Source of the DNA: Verrucomicrobiota bacterium | GTDB lineage: Bacteria > Verrucomicrobiota > Verrucomicrobiia > Limisphaerales > UBA1096 | Assembly: GCA_014382705.1 (NCBI GenBank) | Contig: JACNJE010000054.1 | Location: 1-34,547, forward strand | DNA: 34,547 nucleotides | Direction: 5' to 3' | In this document: one piece after another, positions 15,661 to 23,334 of the stretch | How the letters are laid out: every line of letters begins with the position of its first letter | Position numbering within the stretch: position 1 is the first letter of the stretch | Made by a program: the position numbers and the translations under genes | The notes under the pieces: model-generated | What the model saw: the letters and a program-made list of their open reading frames with translations, nothing else | What the model was told of the DNA's origin: nothing | Databases searched by the model: none

Positions 15661-16149
15661 ATGAAATACCTGTATTCATTCGTGGTTCTGTTCGCGCCTT
15701 GGCTAGTCTTGTCGGGCAAGTTCGACCCGCTGCACGTCGGCATGGGGGTTCTCTGCTCGCTGCTGGTTGCATGGTGGTGCGCGGATCTGCTGTTTCAGGA
15801 TCGCAAAAGCAGCACCGGCGACCGTCTGCGCCAACTGGTCGCCTTCACCGGGTACACCGGATGGCTCTTCGTGCAAATCATTCGCGCCAACCTGCACGTG
15901 TTTCGCGTCGCGTTTTCACCTCGCATGAACCGGCTGCTTGCCCCGCGAATGGTCGAATTCGACACCGGGCTGGAAAAGGAACTGTCCCGCTTCGTGTTGG
16001 CCAATTCAATCACCCTGACCCCCGGCACCGTGACGGTCCGGGTCGACGGTAGCCGCTTTCTCGTCCACGCCCTGACCGAGACTGCGGCACACGATCTGCA
16101 CGGCGCGATGGAGCGGCGCATCGCCAACATTTTTGAGAAAGGCCGTTGA
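15661..16149 (+). CDS. mrpE: Na+/H+ antiporter subunit E (MrpE/MnhE)
   Basis: 162 residues from ATG 15661. Hydrophobic N-terminal segments (MKYLYSFVVLFAPWLVLSGK, VGMGVLCSLLVAWWCADLLF) are followed by the family core GWLFVQIIRANLHVFRVAF and the soluble C-terminal part with SITLTPGTVTV and FLVHALTE, which are characteristic of MrpE. It is an inner-membrane structural subunit at the periphery of the Mrp complex, which exchanges monovalent cations for protons. First gene of a nine-gene cluster in which nearly all junctions overlap or abut. The stop overlaps the TTG start of mrpF. Confidence 0.93.
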   Translation: MKYLYSFVVLFAPWLVLSGKFDPLHVGMGVLCSLLVAWWCADLLFQDRKSSTGDRLRQLVAFTGYTGWLFVQIIRANLHVFRVAFSPRMNRLLAPRMVEFDTGLEKELSRFVLANSITLTPGTVTVRVDGSRFLVHALTETAAHDLHGAMERRIANIFEKGR

Positions 16150-16448
16150 ACACCTTCATCACAGGCGCCGGCGTCGCATTGATCAGCCTGATGCTCCTTG
16201 CCCTGCTGCGGGCCGTCAAGGGGCCGACGGTCATCGACCGGCTCGTGGCCATCAATGTGATCGGCACGAAGTCGATCGTGCTGCTGCTCTTTGCCGGCAT
16301 CCTCTTCGGGCAACTGGAGATGTTCGTCGACATCGCGCTGGGCTACGGGCTGCTCAACTACATCGTCTCCATCGCTGCCTCTCGCTATTACCAGCACCGC
16401 CGATGTCTTGAACCGGAGCCCCCGGCCGGAAGGGAGGCGCAAAGCTGA
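16146..16448 (+). CDS. mrpF: Na+/H+ antiporter subunit F (MrpF/MnhF)
   Basis: 100 residues read from TTG 16146, which overlaps the mrpE stop as TTGA; no ATG gives a better N-terminus. Three membrane helices are visible, with the family core LRAVKGPTVIDRLVAINVIG between the first and second, where R and D are conserved in MrpF. The tail after RYYQHRR is hydrophilic. Small membrane subunit of the Mrp antiporter. Its stop shares one base with the mrpG start (TGATG). Confidence 0.9.
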   Translation: MNTFITGAGVALISLMLLALLRAVKGPTVIDRLVAINVIGTKSIVLLLFAGILFGQLEMFVDIALGYGLLNYIVSIAASRYYQHRRCLEPEPPAGREAQS

Positions 16449-16762
16449 TGGTGATCCTTGGCTGCATTCTCATTGCCGTCGGGTTGCTCTTTTTCCTGGG
16501 AACGACCCTCGGGCTGCTGCGGTTCCCCGATTTTTACTCCCGCATGCACGCCGCCGGCAAGGGGGACACGCTCTCGACGGTGCTGATCCTGCTCGGCTGC
16601 ATCTGCCTCGTCTCGACGCAGGGCGGCATGAGTTGGCTGCTCGGGCTCAAGATTCTGCTGATCATCAATTTCGTCTTCATCGGCAGCCCGACCGCCACCC
16701 ACGCGATGATGGACGCCGGCGACAAAGCAGGGGCCACACCGTGGAAAAGGGAGTCCGAATGA
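16448..16762 (+). CDS. mrpG: Na+/H+ antiporter subunit G (MrpG/MnhG)
   Basis: 104 residues from ATG 16448. The signature is the first-loop phrase GLLRFPDFYSRMHAAGKGDT, highly typical of MrpG, within three membrane segments (VILGCILIAVGLLFFLGTTL, STVLILLGCICLVST, LLGLKILLIINFVFIGSPTA). Small membrane subunit with NuoJ-like ancestry. The stop overlaps the start of the next gene as ATGA. Confidence 0.92.
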   Translation: MVILGCILIAVGLLFFLGTTLGLLRFPDFYSRMHAAGKGDTLSTVLILLGCICLVSTQGGMSWLLGLKILLIINFVFIGSPTATHAMMDAGDKAGATPWKRESE

Positions 16763-17802
16763 TGCCGTCACTCCCCATCTGGCAGTTCGATCTCCCGCTT
16801 CTCGTGCTGGTGGTGCTGTTCGCGGTGGTGGCACTGTCGATCCGCAATCTGATGGGCGCAGCGATCGTCTTCGGCGCGTACAGCTTCATGATGTGCCTGA
16901 TCTGGGCCGGCATGGGGGCGGTGGACGTGGCCTTCACCGAGGCCGCCGTCGGCGCGGGAGTCAGCACGGTGTTCATCGTGTCCACCATTTACAACACGAG
17001 CGCCACCATGAAGCGGCGACCGGGAGGGATGGCGTTCAAGCTGTTCATCGGCGTGGTGGTGACGGTGGCGGGCGGATTCCTGCTGTCGGCCCTGCCGGAC
17101 TTCCCGGATTGGGGCGACCCCAACTCGCCAGTCAACGCCACCGTGGCCCCCTACTACATCACCCACTCCATCCCCGACACGCACGTGCCCAATCTCGTCA
17201 CCTCCGTGTTGGCCGATTATCGGGGATTCGACACGCTGCTGGAGACGGTCGTGGTCTTCATCGCCTGCATCGGCATTTACTCAATTCTTCGTATCGAGCC
17301 GGCTAGGACGAGCATCGATGAAACGGACGAGGAGATTGCCGCGCCTGCGAGCTACGACCCCACCGACAGCCTGATTGTGCGGCAGGCGAGCCGGTTCATG
17401 GTGCCGTTCATGCAGTTGTTCGCCCTGTACGTCATCGCCCACGGGCATTACAGCCCGGGCGGCGGATTTCAGGGCGGCGTCATCCTCGGCGCGAGCCTGA
17501 TCCTGCTGGCGGTTTCGTTCGACCTGAAATTCCTGCTGAGCCGATGGCGGGAGAAATCGTTGATGCTGCTTGTGGCGACCGGCGTGGGTCTTTACGCCGC
17601 CGTCGGCCTGGCCTGCCTGTTCATGGGAGGAAACTTTCTCGACTACGGCACGCTCGACGCGGTGTTGCCGGGCAAGCAGGACATGGCACGGTCGCACGGC
17701 ATCCTGCTGGTGGAAATCGGCGTCGGCATCACGGTGATGTTCAGCATGCTCGCCATCCACATCAACCTAGCCTCGAACGGCCGCCTTGAGCGTGGGCTTT
17801 AA
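16759..17802 (+). CDS. mrpB: Fusion of the MrpA C-terminal region (MbhD/MbhE-like) with MrpB
   Basis: 347 residues from ATG 16759 (a second ATG follows at 16762). The frame is open far upstream but overlaps mrpF/mrpG, and the ATGA overlap with the mrpG stop decides the start. Residues 12-80 are the DUF4040/MbhD-like part with VDVAFTEAAVGAGVSTVFIV (conserved E61). Residues about 150-180 are MbhE-like (YRGFDTLLETVVVFIACIGI). Residues about 205-347 are the MnhB domain with HGHYSPGGGFQGGVILGAS. In canonical Mrp the first two belong to the C-terminus of the giant MrpA subunit; here they are fused to MrpB, and the MrpA N-terminal channel part is a separate gene (21430-23235). About nine to ten membrane helices. 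Followed by mrpC after 3 bases. Confidence 0.92.
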   Translation: MMPSLPIWQFDLPLLVLVVLFAVVALSIRNLMGAAIVFGAYSFMMCLIWAGMGAVDVAFTEAAVGAGVSTVFIVSTIYNTSATMKRRPGGMAFKLFIGVVVTVAGGFLLSALPDFPDWGDPNSPVNATVAPYYITHSIPDTHVPNLVTSVLADYRGFDTLLETVVVFIACIGIYSILRIEPARTSIDETDEEIAAPASYDPTDSLIVRQASRFMVPFMQLFALYVIAHGHYSPGGGFQGGVILGASLILLAVSFDLKFLLSRWREKSLMLLVATGVGLYAAVGLACLFMGGNFLDYGTLDAVLPGKQDMARSHGILLVEIGVGITVMFSMLAIHINLASNGRLERGL

Positions 17803-17805
17803 TTC

Positions 17806-18171
17806 ATGGAAAACCTGATCGCCAACTTCAACTACGTGATTGTCGTCATCCTGATGATGATCGGCCTGTGGTCGATGCTGGCGCAGAAGAATTTGATCAA
17901 GAAGTGCATTGGGATGGCCATCTTCCAGACCGGCATCATCCTGTTTTTCATCTCCATCGGGGCCAAGCGCGGGGCCAAGGTGCCGATCCTGACTGGGGAC
18001 GAAGCACCGGTGGTGGAGCAGTTGGCCAACCCGTTGACGCAAATCCTGATGCTCACCGCGATCGTCGTCGGCGTCGCGACGCTTGGCATGGCCCTGGCGC
18101 TGGCGCAGAAGATTTACCGGCAGCATGCCTCCTTCGACGAGGATGAGATTCTCGAGAACCAGCGGAAATGA
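17806..18171 (+). CDS. mrpC: Na+/H+ antiporter subunit C (MrpC/MnhC, NuoK-like)
   Basis: 121 residues from ATG 17806. Three helices as in NuoK, with the family phrases LIKKCIGMAIFQTGIILFFI and ANPLTQILMLTAIVVGVATL (P-L-T/P-Q-x-L-x-L-T-A-I-V is diagnostic for MrpC/NuoK). The hydrophilic tail KIYRQHASFDEDEILENQRK is ordinary. The loop E-Q-L-A-N-P is encoded by a TTGGCCAA core (18022-18029). The stop overlaps the next start as ATGA. Confidence 0.93.
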   Translation: MENLIANFNYVIVVILMMIGLWSMLAQKNLIKKCIGMAIFQTGIILFFISIGAKRGAKVPILTGDEAPVVEQLANPLTQILMLTAIVVGVATLGMALALAQKIYRQHASFDEDEILENQRK

Positions 18172-19673
18172 CGGAGCAACTCCCCATCATCGTCATCCTT
18201 GGCCCGCTGCTGGCGGCGATCCTCTCCGCGTTCGCCGCCTGGTTCCGGCCCAAGTGGTCCCACCCATTGGTGGTCCTCGGCTTGGCCGTCTCGTGTGCCG
18301 CGGCATTGAAGCTGGTTTTCATTGTTGCCGGTGAAGGCGCGCAAAACTATTGGCTCGGCGGCTGGGGAAACCAAGCGCACGACTATGTCGTCGGCATTCA
18401 AATCACGGTGGATTCCCTCAACACCCTGCTCTTGGCCGCCGTTTCCGGCATCGCCCTGTTGACCGCCCTGTATGCCAAGCGGCTGGTGGACGCCGAGCTG
18501 GCCGGGCGGCAGCGCTACTTTTACGCGCTGTTCTCGCTGCTGGTCACCGGGCTGCTCGGCATCGGAATCACCGGCGACATCTTCAACCTGTACGTCTTCA
18601 TGGAGATCGCCGCGCTGTCCAGCTACGTGCTGATTGCCTGCGGCAAGGGCCGTGCCTACATGGCCGCGTTCAACTATCTGATCATGGGCACCATGGGCGC
18701 CTGCCTCTACCTGCTGGGAGTCGGTTTTATTTTCGTCAAAACCGGCACACTCAACATCGACGATGTGTCGACCCTCCTTCCCGCGCTTGGCCAAGCGCAG
18801 GCTCTGTTCGTCGGCTTCGTGCTGATCCTGCTTGGCGCGTGGGCCAAGATGGCTTTCTTCCCGTTCCACGGCTGGCTGCCCAACGCCTACGCCCACGCGC
18901 CCACCGCCAGCGCGGCCGTGCTGGCACCGCTCGCCACCAAGGTCGCCGTCTACGCAATGCTCCGCATCATGGTCACGGTCTACTCGATCGACTACATCCT
19001 CGACTCCCCCGGCATCCAGTCCGTCGTGCTGCTGCTCTCCAGCATCGCGATCGTGGTTGGCTCGTTTTTCTCGCTGACACAAACCAACCTCAAACTAATC
19101 GCCTGTTATTTTGTGGTCTCAGAAATCGGCTACATGGTCGGCGGCGCCTGGCTGGCCAACGGGCCGGGGCTGACCGGCGCGATGTACCACGTCGTCGCCG
19201 ACGCGGCGATGACCTCGGCGCTGTTCATGGCGGTTGGCTGCATCGTGTACCGGCTTGGCCAAGCGCAGCTTAACGACCTCCAGGGCGCGTTCTTCAAGAT
19301 GCCGGTGACCATGGCTGCCTTCGTCGTCACGATGGCGGCGCTGATCGGCGTGCCGCCGACGTGCGGGTTCTTCAGCAAATGGTATCTCATCCAAGGCGCG
19401 GCCCAAGCGGGCGTGTGGCACTTCGTCGCCGCGTTGCTCCTCTCAAGTCTCGTCAAGGCGATCATTCTCTTTCGCATCGTCGAGATCGGCTACAACCGCG
19501 TTCCTCACCCGGCGGTCGAGGGCAACCCAGCCATCCCGCGCAACGAGGCCCCGTTGTCCATGCTCATCCCCACGGTCGCCATGGCACTTGGCCTGATCGC
19601 GCTTGGCCTCGCTACCAGCCCGCTCGTGAACACGATCATCAGCAAGGCGCTCCCCGACGGATTGGCACCGTAA
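18168..19673 (+). CDS. mrpD: Mrp antiporter subunit D (first of three antiporter-type large subunits)
   Basis: 501 residues from ATG 18168; about 14 membrane helices of the NuoL/M/N superfamily. Proton-path residues expected in MrpD are visible: the helix-5 glutamate in LYVFMEIAALSSYVLIA and the helix-7 lysine in GAWAKMAFFPFHGWLPNAYA, followed by HAPTASAAVLAPLATKVAVY. FFSKWYLI near residue 400 is a further family signature. It is a proton/cation-translocating subunit in the inner membrane. Palindrome copies give LPALGQAQALF and YRLGQAQLND, both in loops between helices. Four bases separate it from the next gene. Confidence 0.92.
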   Translation: MTEQLPIIVILGPLLAAILSAFAAWFRPKWSHPLVVLGLAVSCAAALKLVFIVAGEGAQNYWLGGWGNQAHDYVVGIQITVDSLNTLLLAAVSGIALLTALYAKRLVDAELAGRQRYFYALFSLLVTGLLGIGITGDIFNLYVFMEIAALSSYVLIACGKGRAYMAAFNYLIMGTMGACLYLLGVGFIFVKTGTLNIDDVSTLLPALGQAQALFVGFVLILLGAWAKMAFFPFHGWLPNAYAHAPTASAAVLAPLATKVAVYAMLRIMVTVYSIDYILDSPGIQSVVLLLSSIAIVVGSFFSLTQTNLKLIACYFVVSEIGYMVGGAWLANGPGLTGAMYHVVADAAMTSALFMAVGCIVYRLGQAQLNDLQGAFFKMPVTMAAFVVTMAALIGVPPTCGFFSKWYLIQGAAQAGVWHFVAALLLSSLVKAIILFRIVEIGYNRVPHPAVEGNPAIPRNEAPLSMLIPTVAMALGLIALGLATSPLVNTIISKALPDGLAP

Positions 19674-19677
19674 CGGC

Positions 19678-21162
19678 ATGGACAACCTACCATCAACGAC
19701 ACCACTTTGGATCGTGCTGACCTCCTCACTGGCCGCGCTGCTGATCGCGCTGCTGGGCCGTTGGCCGAACCTGCGCGAGGCGTGCATCTTCGTCGCCGCG
19801 ATCATCAAGCTTGGCCTGCTGCTCACACTCGCGCCCGCCGTGCTTGATGGCAAACTGTACGAATTCGAAGTCATCAAACTGTTGCCCGGTGCCGGCCTGG
19901 CCTTCCGGGTCGATGCGCTTGGCCTGTTGTTCGCGTTGGTCTCGGTGAGCCTGTGGATTCCCACCACGATCTTCTCAATGGGGTTTCTGCGCCCGCTCAA
20001 GCGGCACGCTCAAACTCGGTTCTATTTCTTTTTTGCCATCGCCATCTCGTCGGCGGTCGGCGTCGCCTTCTCGGCGAACCTGCTCACTCTGTTTATTTTT
20101 TACGAAATCCTCTCGCTCTCGACCTATCCACTGGTCACGCATCATCAGGATGACGACGCGATCAAGGGCGGGCGCAAGTATCTCACGTACCTGCTCGGCA
20201 CGTCGGTCGCCTTGGCGTTGCCGGCGATGATTATTGTTTACCAACAAACCGGGAGCCTCGACTTTGCCAACGGTGGCGTGTTCGCCTATGGCACCAGCAC
20301 AACCTTGCTCGTCGTGTTGCTGGTGATGTTCCTTTTCGGCTTTGCCAAGGCGGGACTGATGCCGTTTCACGCCTGGCTGCCCGGTGCGATGGTGGCCCCG
20401 GCCCCGGTCAGCGCGCTGCTCCACGCGGTGGCCGTCGTGAAAGTCGGCGTGTTTTCGATCCTCCGCGTGCTGACCGGCATTTTCGGGGTGGATCGTTTGA
20501 CCAACACACCGTCGCTCAGCACCATCGTCTGCGTCTTGGCCGCGATCACGCTGATCGTCGCATCGTTCATCGCACTCACGCAGGACAACCTCAAGAGCCG
20601 CTTGGCCTACTCCACCATCGGGCAGTTGTCGTACATCATCCTCGGAGTCGGCTTGGCCACGAAAGCCGGCATCGCCGGCGCCGCGCTGCACATCCCGATG
20701 CACGCCTTCGGCAAGATCACGTTGTTCCTTTGCGCCGGGGCGATTTATCAGGCGTGCGGTGCGAAATACATCAGTGAAATCCACGGATTGGGACGAAAAT
20801 TCCCGTTGACGATGACCGCGTTTTTCATCGGCTCGCTCTGCGTCATCGGCCTGCCGCCGACCGGCGGATTCATCAGCAAATGGTATCTGCTCAACGGCTC
20901 GCTAGAGGCCAGGCTGCTTTGGCCGTTCTGCATATTTCTCACCAGTTCCCTGCTCAATGCCGCCTATTTTTTGCCGGTTGTTTACAAGGCGTTCTTTGCC
21001 AAGCCATCCGACCCGGCCCGATTGGAGAAAGCCAAGGAGCCGCCGGCCATGACTGTCGTGCCGTTGTTCATCACCTCCGCCGGTTGCCTGCTGCTGTTTT
21101 TCTTTTCCGGCAAACTGTTCCAGTTCGCCAACACGTTCGCTGAAATGTACACAGGCCCATGA
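19678..21162 (+). CDS. Second Mrp subunit D / NuoM-like proton-translocating subunit
   Basis: 494 residues from ATG 19678; about 14 helices. The helix-5 glutamate is in LFIFYEILSLSTYPLVTH and the helix-7 lysine in FGFAKAGLMPFHAWLPGAMV, followed by PAPVSALLHAVAVVKVGVFS, a hallmark of MrpD/NuoM proteins. It also has DNLKSRLAYSTIGQLSYI and GGFISKWYLLNGS. It is clearly homologous to, but diverged from, the preceding gene, so the operon carries paralogous channels and not a recent duplication. No full TTGGCCAA core was found in this gene. The stop overlaps the start of the 94-residue gene as ATGA. Confidence 0.9.
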   Translation: MDNLPSTTPLWIVLTSSLAALLIALLGRWPNLREACIFVAAIIKLGLLLTLAPAVLDGKLYEFEVIKLLPGAGLAFRVDALGLLFALVSVSLWIPTTIFSMGFLRPLKRHAQTRFYFFFAIAISSAVGVAFSANLLTLFIFYEILSLSTYPLVTHHQDDDAIKGGRKYLTYLLGTSVALALPAMIIVYQQTGSLDFANGGVFAYGTSTTLLVVLLVMFLFGFAKAGLMPFHAWLPGAMVAPAPVSALLHAVAVVKVGVFSILRVLTGIFGVDRLTNTPSLSTIVCVLAAITLIVASFIALTQDNLKSRLAYSTIGQLSYIILGVGLATKAGIAGAALHIPMHAFGKITLFLCAGAIYQACGAKYISEIHGLGRKFPLTMTAFFIGSLCVIGLPPTGGFISKWYLLNGSLEARLLWPFCIFLTSSLLNAAYFLPVVYKAFFAKPSDPARLEKAKEPPAMTVVPLFITSAGCLLLFFFSGKLFQFANTFAEMYTGP

Positions 21163-21443
21163 GCGAGACCCCCGAAAAACCCTTCGTTCCCGACAAGCCG
21201 ACGGTGAGCCGCAGGTTCTGGCTTGCCCTGTGGTTGACCTGTGGCGCGTCCGTTTTGCTCGAGTTTTTTGTACACCGGCACGAGCATTTTACAACGAGCG
21301 AATCGGCTTTCGCATCGGCGACAAACGGATTCGGCTTTTACGTCGCGCTTGGTTTCGTCGCCTGCAGTGGTGCGATCCTCTTGGCCAAGGGCTTGGGATG
21401 GTTCCTGAAGAAGAAGGAAGATTTTTACGATGACACTCCTTAG
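21159..21443 (+). CDS. Small two-helix membrane protein of the Mrp operon, uncharacterised
   Basis: 94 residues from ATG 21159. After a Pro-rich cytoplasmic start (MSETPEKPFVPDKPTVSRRF) come helix one (WLALWLTCGASVLLEFFV), a His-rich loop (HRHEHFTTSES) and helix two (GFYVALGFVACSGAILLAKG), then an acidic tail with EDFYDD. I recall similar short proteins (R-x-x-W helix, H-R-H loop, G-F-Y-A-x-Y/L-G-F-V-A-C, terminal E-D-Y-Y-D) in Mrp-like clusters of other bacteria, which suggests a conserved accessory subunit, but this is from memory and has no named function that I know of. It overlaps both neighbours (4 bases upstream, 14 downstream). A palindrome copy gives I-L-L-A-K-G in helix two. Confidence 0.75.
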   Translation: MSETPEKPFVPDKPTVSRRFWLALWLTCGASVLLEFFVHRHEHFTTSESAFASATNGFGFYVALGFVACSGAILLAKGLGWFLKKKEDFYDDTP

Positions 21444-23235
21444 CAACATCCCGCCGGGACTCATCCTGATCCTCGGTGCGATCGTGCTGCTGCTGCTCCC
21501 GGCAACGGCACGCAAGGCCGGTGCCATCGGCTTGGCCGCGCTGGGGTTCTTCGCCACCTCCCAACTTGATGCCGACGAGCAACTCTCGATTTCATTCCTT
21601 GGTTACGACCTCATGCTGCTTTGGGTGGACTCCACGAGCAAGGCGTTCGGCTACATCTTCACGCTCTGCGCGGTCGCCGCGTTTATTTTTTCGTGGCACG
21701 AAAAACGCCGCGCCGAGAACACCGCCGCCTTGGTTTACATCGGCAGCGCGCTTGGCGTGGTATTCGCCGGCGATATGATCACGTGGTATGTCTGCTGGGA
21801 GTTGATGGCCATCGCGTCCACCTTCCTCATCCTCGCCCGCAAAACGGACAAATCGCTCAAGGCAGCCCAGCGCTACATCCTCGTCCACTTGGCCGGCGGC
21901 TTGATTTTGCTCTCCGGCATTTTGCTCCACATTCACTTTACCGACTCGATCGAGTTTAACGCGTTACCCAAGGGCGAAATAGGGAGTTGGCTCATCTTGA
22001 TTGGCATTTTGATCAACGCGGCGGCGGTACCGTTCTCCAGTTGGCTGCCGGACGCCTACCCGGAATCGACCGTCATGGGCGGGGTCATCCTGAGCGCGTA
22101 TACCACCAAGACCGCCGTTTACACGTTGATCCGTGGTTTTCCTGGTTGGGAGATTCTTGTCGCGGTCGGCTGCGTGATGGCCATTTATGGCATCGTCTAC
22201 GCCCTGCTCGAAAATGACATGCGCCGCATCCTCGCCTACAGCATCATCAACCAAGTCGGCTTCATGGTGTGCGGCGTGGGCATCGGCACCGAACTCGCCA
22301 TCGCCGGCGTCGTCGCGCACGCCTTTTGCCACATTATCTACAAGGCGCTGCTGTGGATGTCCGCCGGGGCCGTTCTGTTTCGCACCGGCAAGAGCAAATG
22401 CACGGAACTGGGCGGCCTTTACAAGACGATGCCCCTCACGATGCTCCTCGGGACCATCGGCGCGCTGGCGATTTCCGGCGTGCCGTTGACCAGTGGGTTC
22501 GTCAGCAAAACACTCATCGTCGCTGCCGCCGAACATCAGAACTACATCTGGGCCTGGCTGGTTTTGGAGATTGCCTCGGCCGGTGTGTTCCTGCATGCCG
22601 GCATCAAGTTCCCTTACTTCGTGTTTTTCAACGTCGATCGCGGACTTCGCCCCAAGGAAGCCCCCAAGCCGATGCTCATCGGCATGGGCCTGCTGGTATT
22701 CCTCTGCATCTTCCTCGGCTGCCGCCCTGCCCCGCTGTACGACATTCTCCCGTTCAAGGATGCCATCGAGTCGACAACCTTCTCGGCCATCTACGTCGAT
22801 CACTTCGCGCACGTGGTGACGATGTTCCAGATGCTGGCCTTTTCTGCGCTGGCCTTTTTTGTCTTCCTGCCGTGGCTCAAGCGCACGCCGACCATCTCCA
22901 TCGACTTCGACTGGTTTTACCGCAAGGGCGCCAAGCTCTTTTACATGGCAATGGATCGGTCGCTCAACGGCCTGAACCGAGCCGCCGACAAATACGTGAT
23001 CAAAACCTTCCTCCCGGCGCTGGCGCGGTTTGCGCTTCAAGCCCCAGCGGCCCTCACCGCCATGGCGCTCAAGCCGGTTTGGCGTGCGATCGATCCCGAC
23101 GAGACCCGCTTGGCCAAGCGCCGCGACGAACTTTTGGCCCAGTTCACCACCGGCACGTTCCCCATCGCCTACTCCGCCGCTTGCATCCTCATCCTCCTCA
23201 CCCTGCTCATCCTCATCGGCCGCGCCACCGCCTGA
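21430..23235 (+). CDS. Third large Mrp/NuoL-like subunit (MrpA N-terminal-like or MrpD-like)
   Basis: 601 residues from ATG 21430, starting 14 bases inside the previous gene. Proton-conducting superfamily: ITWYVCWELMAIASTFLILA carries the helix-5 glutamate, SAYTTKTAVYTLIRGFPGWE and DMRRILAYSIINQVGFMV are strong family matches, and HAFCHIIYKALLWMSAGAVL has the helix-12 lysine region. At the helix-7 site the usual lysine seems replaced (L-I-N-A-A-A-V-P-F against W-A-K-M-A-F-F-P-F in the first D subunit). Residues about 470-570 are a hydrophilic C-terminal arm (SIDFDWFYRKGAKLFYMAMD) ending in a last helix. It probably stands in for the channel part of MrpA. Last gene of the operon; the palindrome gives T-R-L-A-K-R-R near the end. 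Confidence 0.88.
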   Translation: MTLLSNIPPGLILILGAIVLLLLPATARKAGAIGLAALGFFATSQLDADEQLSISFLGYDLMLLWVDSTSKAFGYIFTLCAVAAFIFSWHEKRRAENTAALVYIGSALGVVFAGDMITWYVCWELMAIASTFLILARKTDKSLKAAQRYILVHLAGGLILLSGILLHIHFTDSIEFNALPKGEIGSWLILIGILINAAAVPFSSWLPDAYPESTVMGGVILSAYTTKTAVYTLIRGFPGWEILVAVGCVMAIYGIVYALLENDMRRILAYSIINQVGFMVCGVGIGTELAIAGVVAHAFCHIIYKALLWMSAGAVLFRTGKSKCTELGGLYKTMPLTMLLGTIGALAISGVPLTSGFVSKTLIVAAAEHQNYIWAWLVLEIASAGVFLHAGIKFPYFVFFNVDRGLRPKEAPKPMLIGMGLLVFLCIFLGCRPAPLYDILPFKDAIESTTFSAIYVDHFAHVVTMFQMLAFSALAFFVFLPWLKRTPTISIDFDWFYRKGAKLFYMAMDRSLNGLNRAADKYVIKTFLPALARFALQAPAALTAMALKPVWRAIDPDETRLAKRRDELLAQFTTGTFPIAYSAACILILLTLLILIGRATA

Positions 23236-23240
23236 CCGTG

Positions 23241-23262
23241 CGCTTGGCCAAGCGCTTGGCGG
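23241..23262. repeat. One and a half palindrome units after the Mrp operon
   Basis: CGCTTGGCCAAGCGCTTGGC plus GG: GCTTGGCCAAGC (23242-23253) overlapping CCAAGCGCTTGG. It lies six bases after the stop of the last Mrp gene, in the 99-base gap before the LamG gene. The gap has no obvious U-tailed terminator. Confidence 0.75.
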
Positions 23263-23334
23263 CGGCACTTTGAGCCTTGTACTTTTGGCGGCTTGGGTTG
23301 AAGTTTTTCGAGTCCGTACAAATCCAATAAAATC

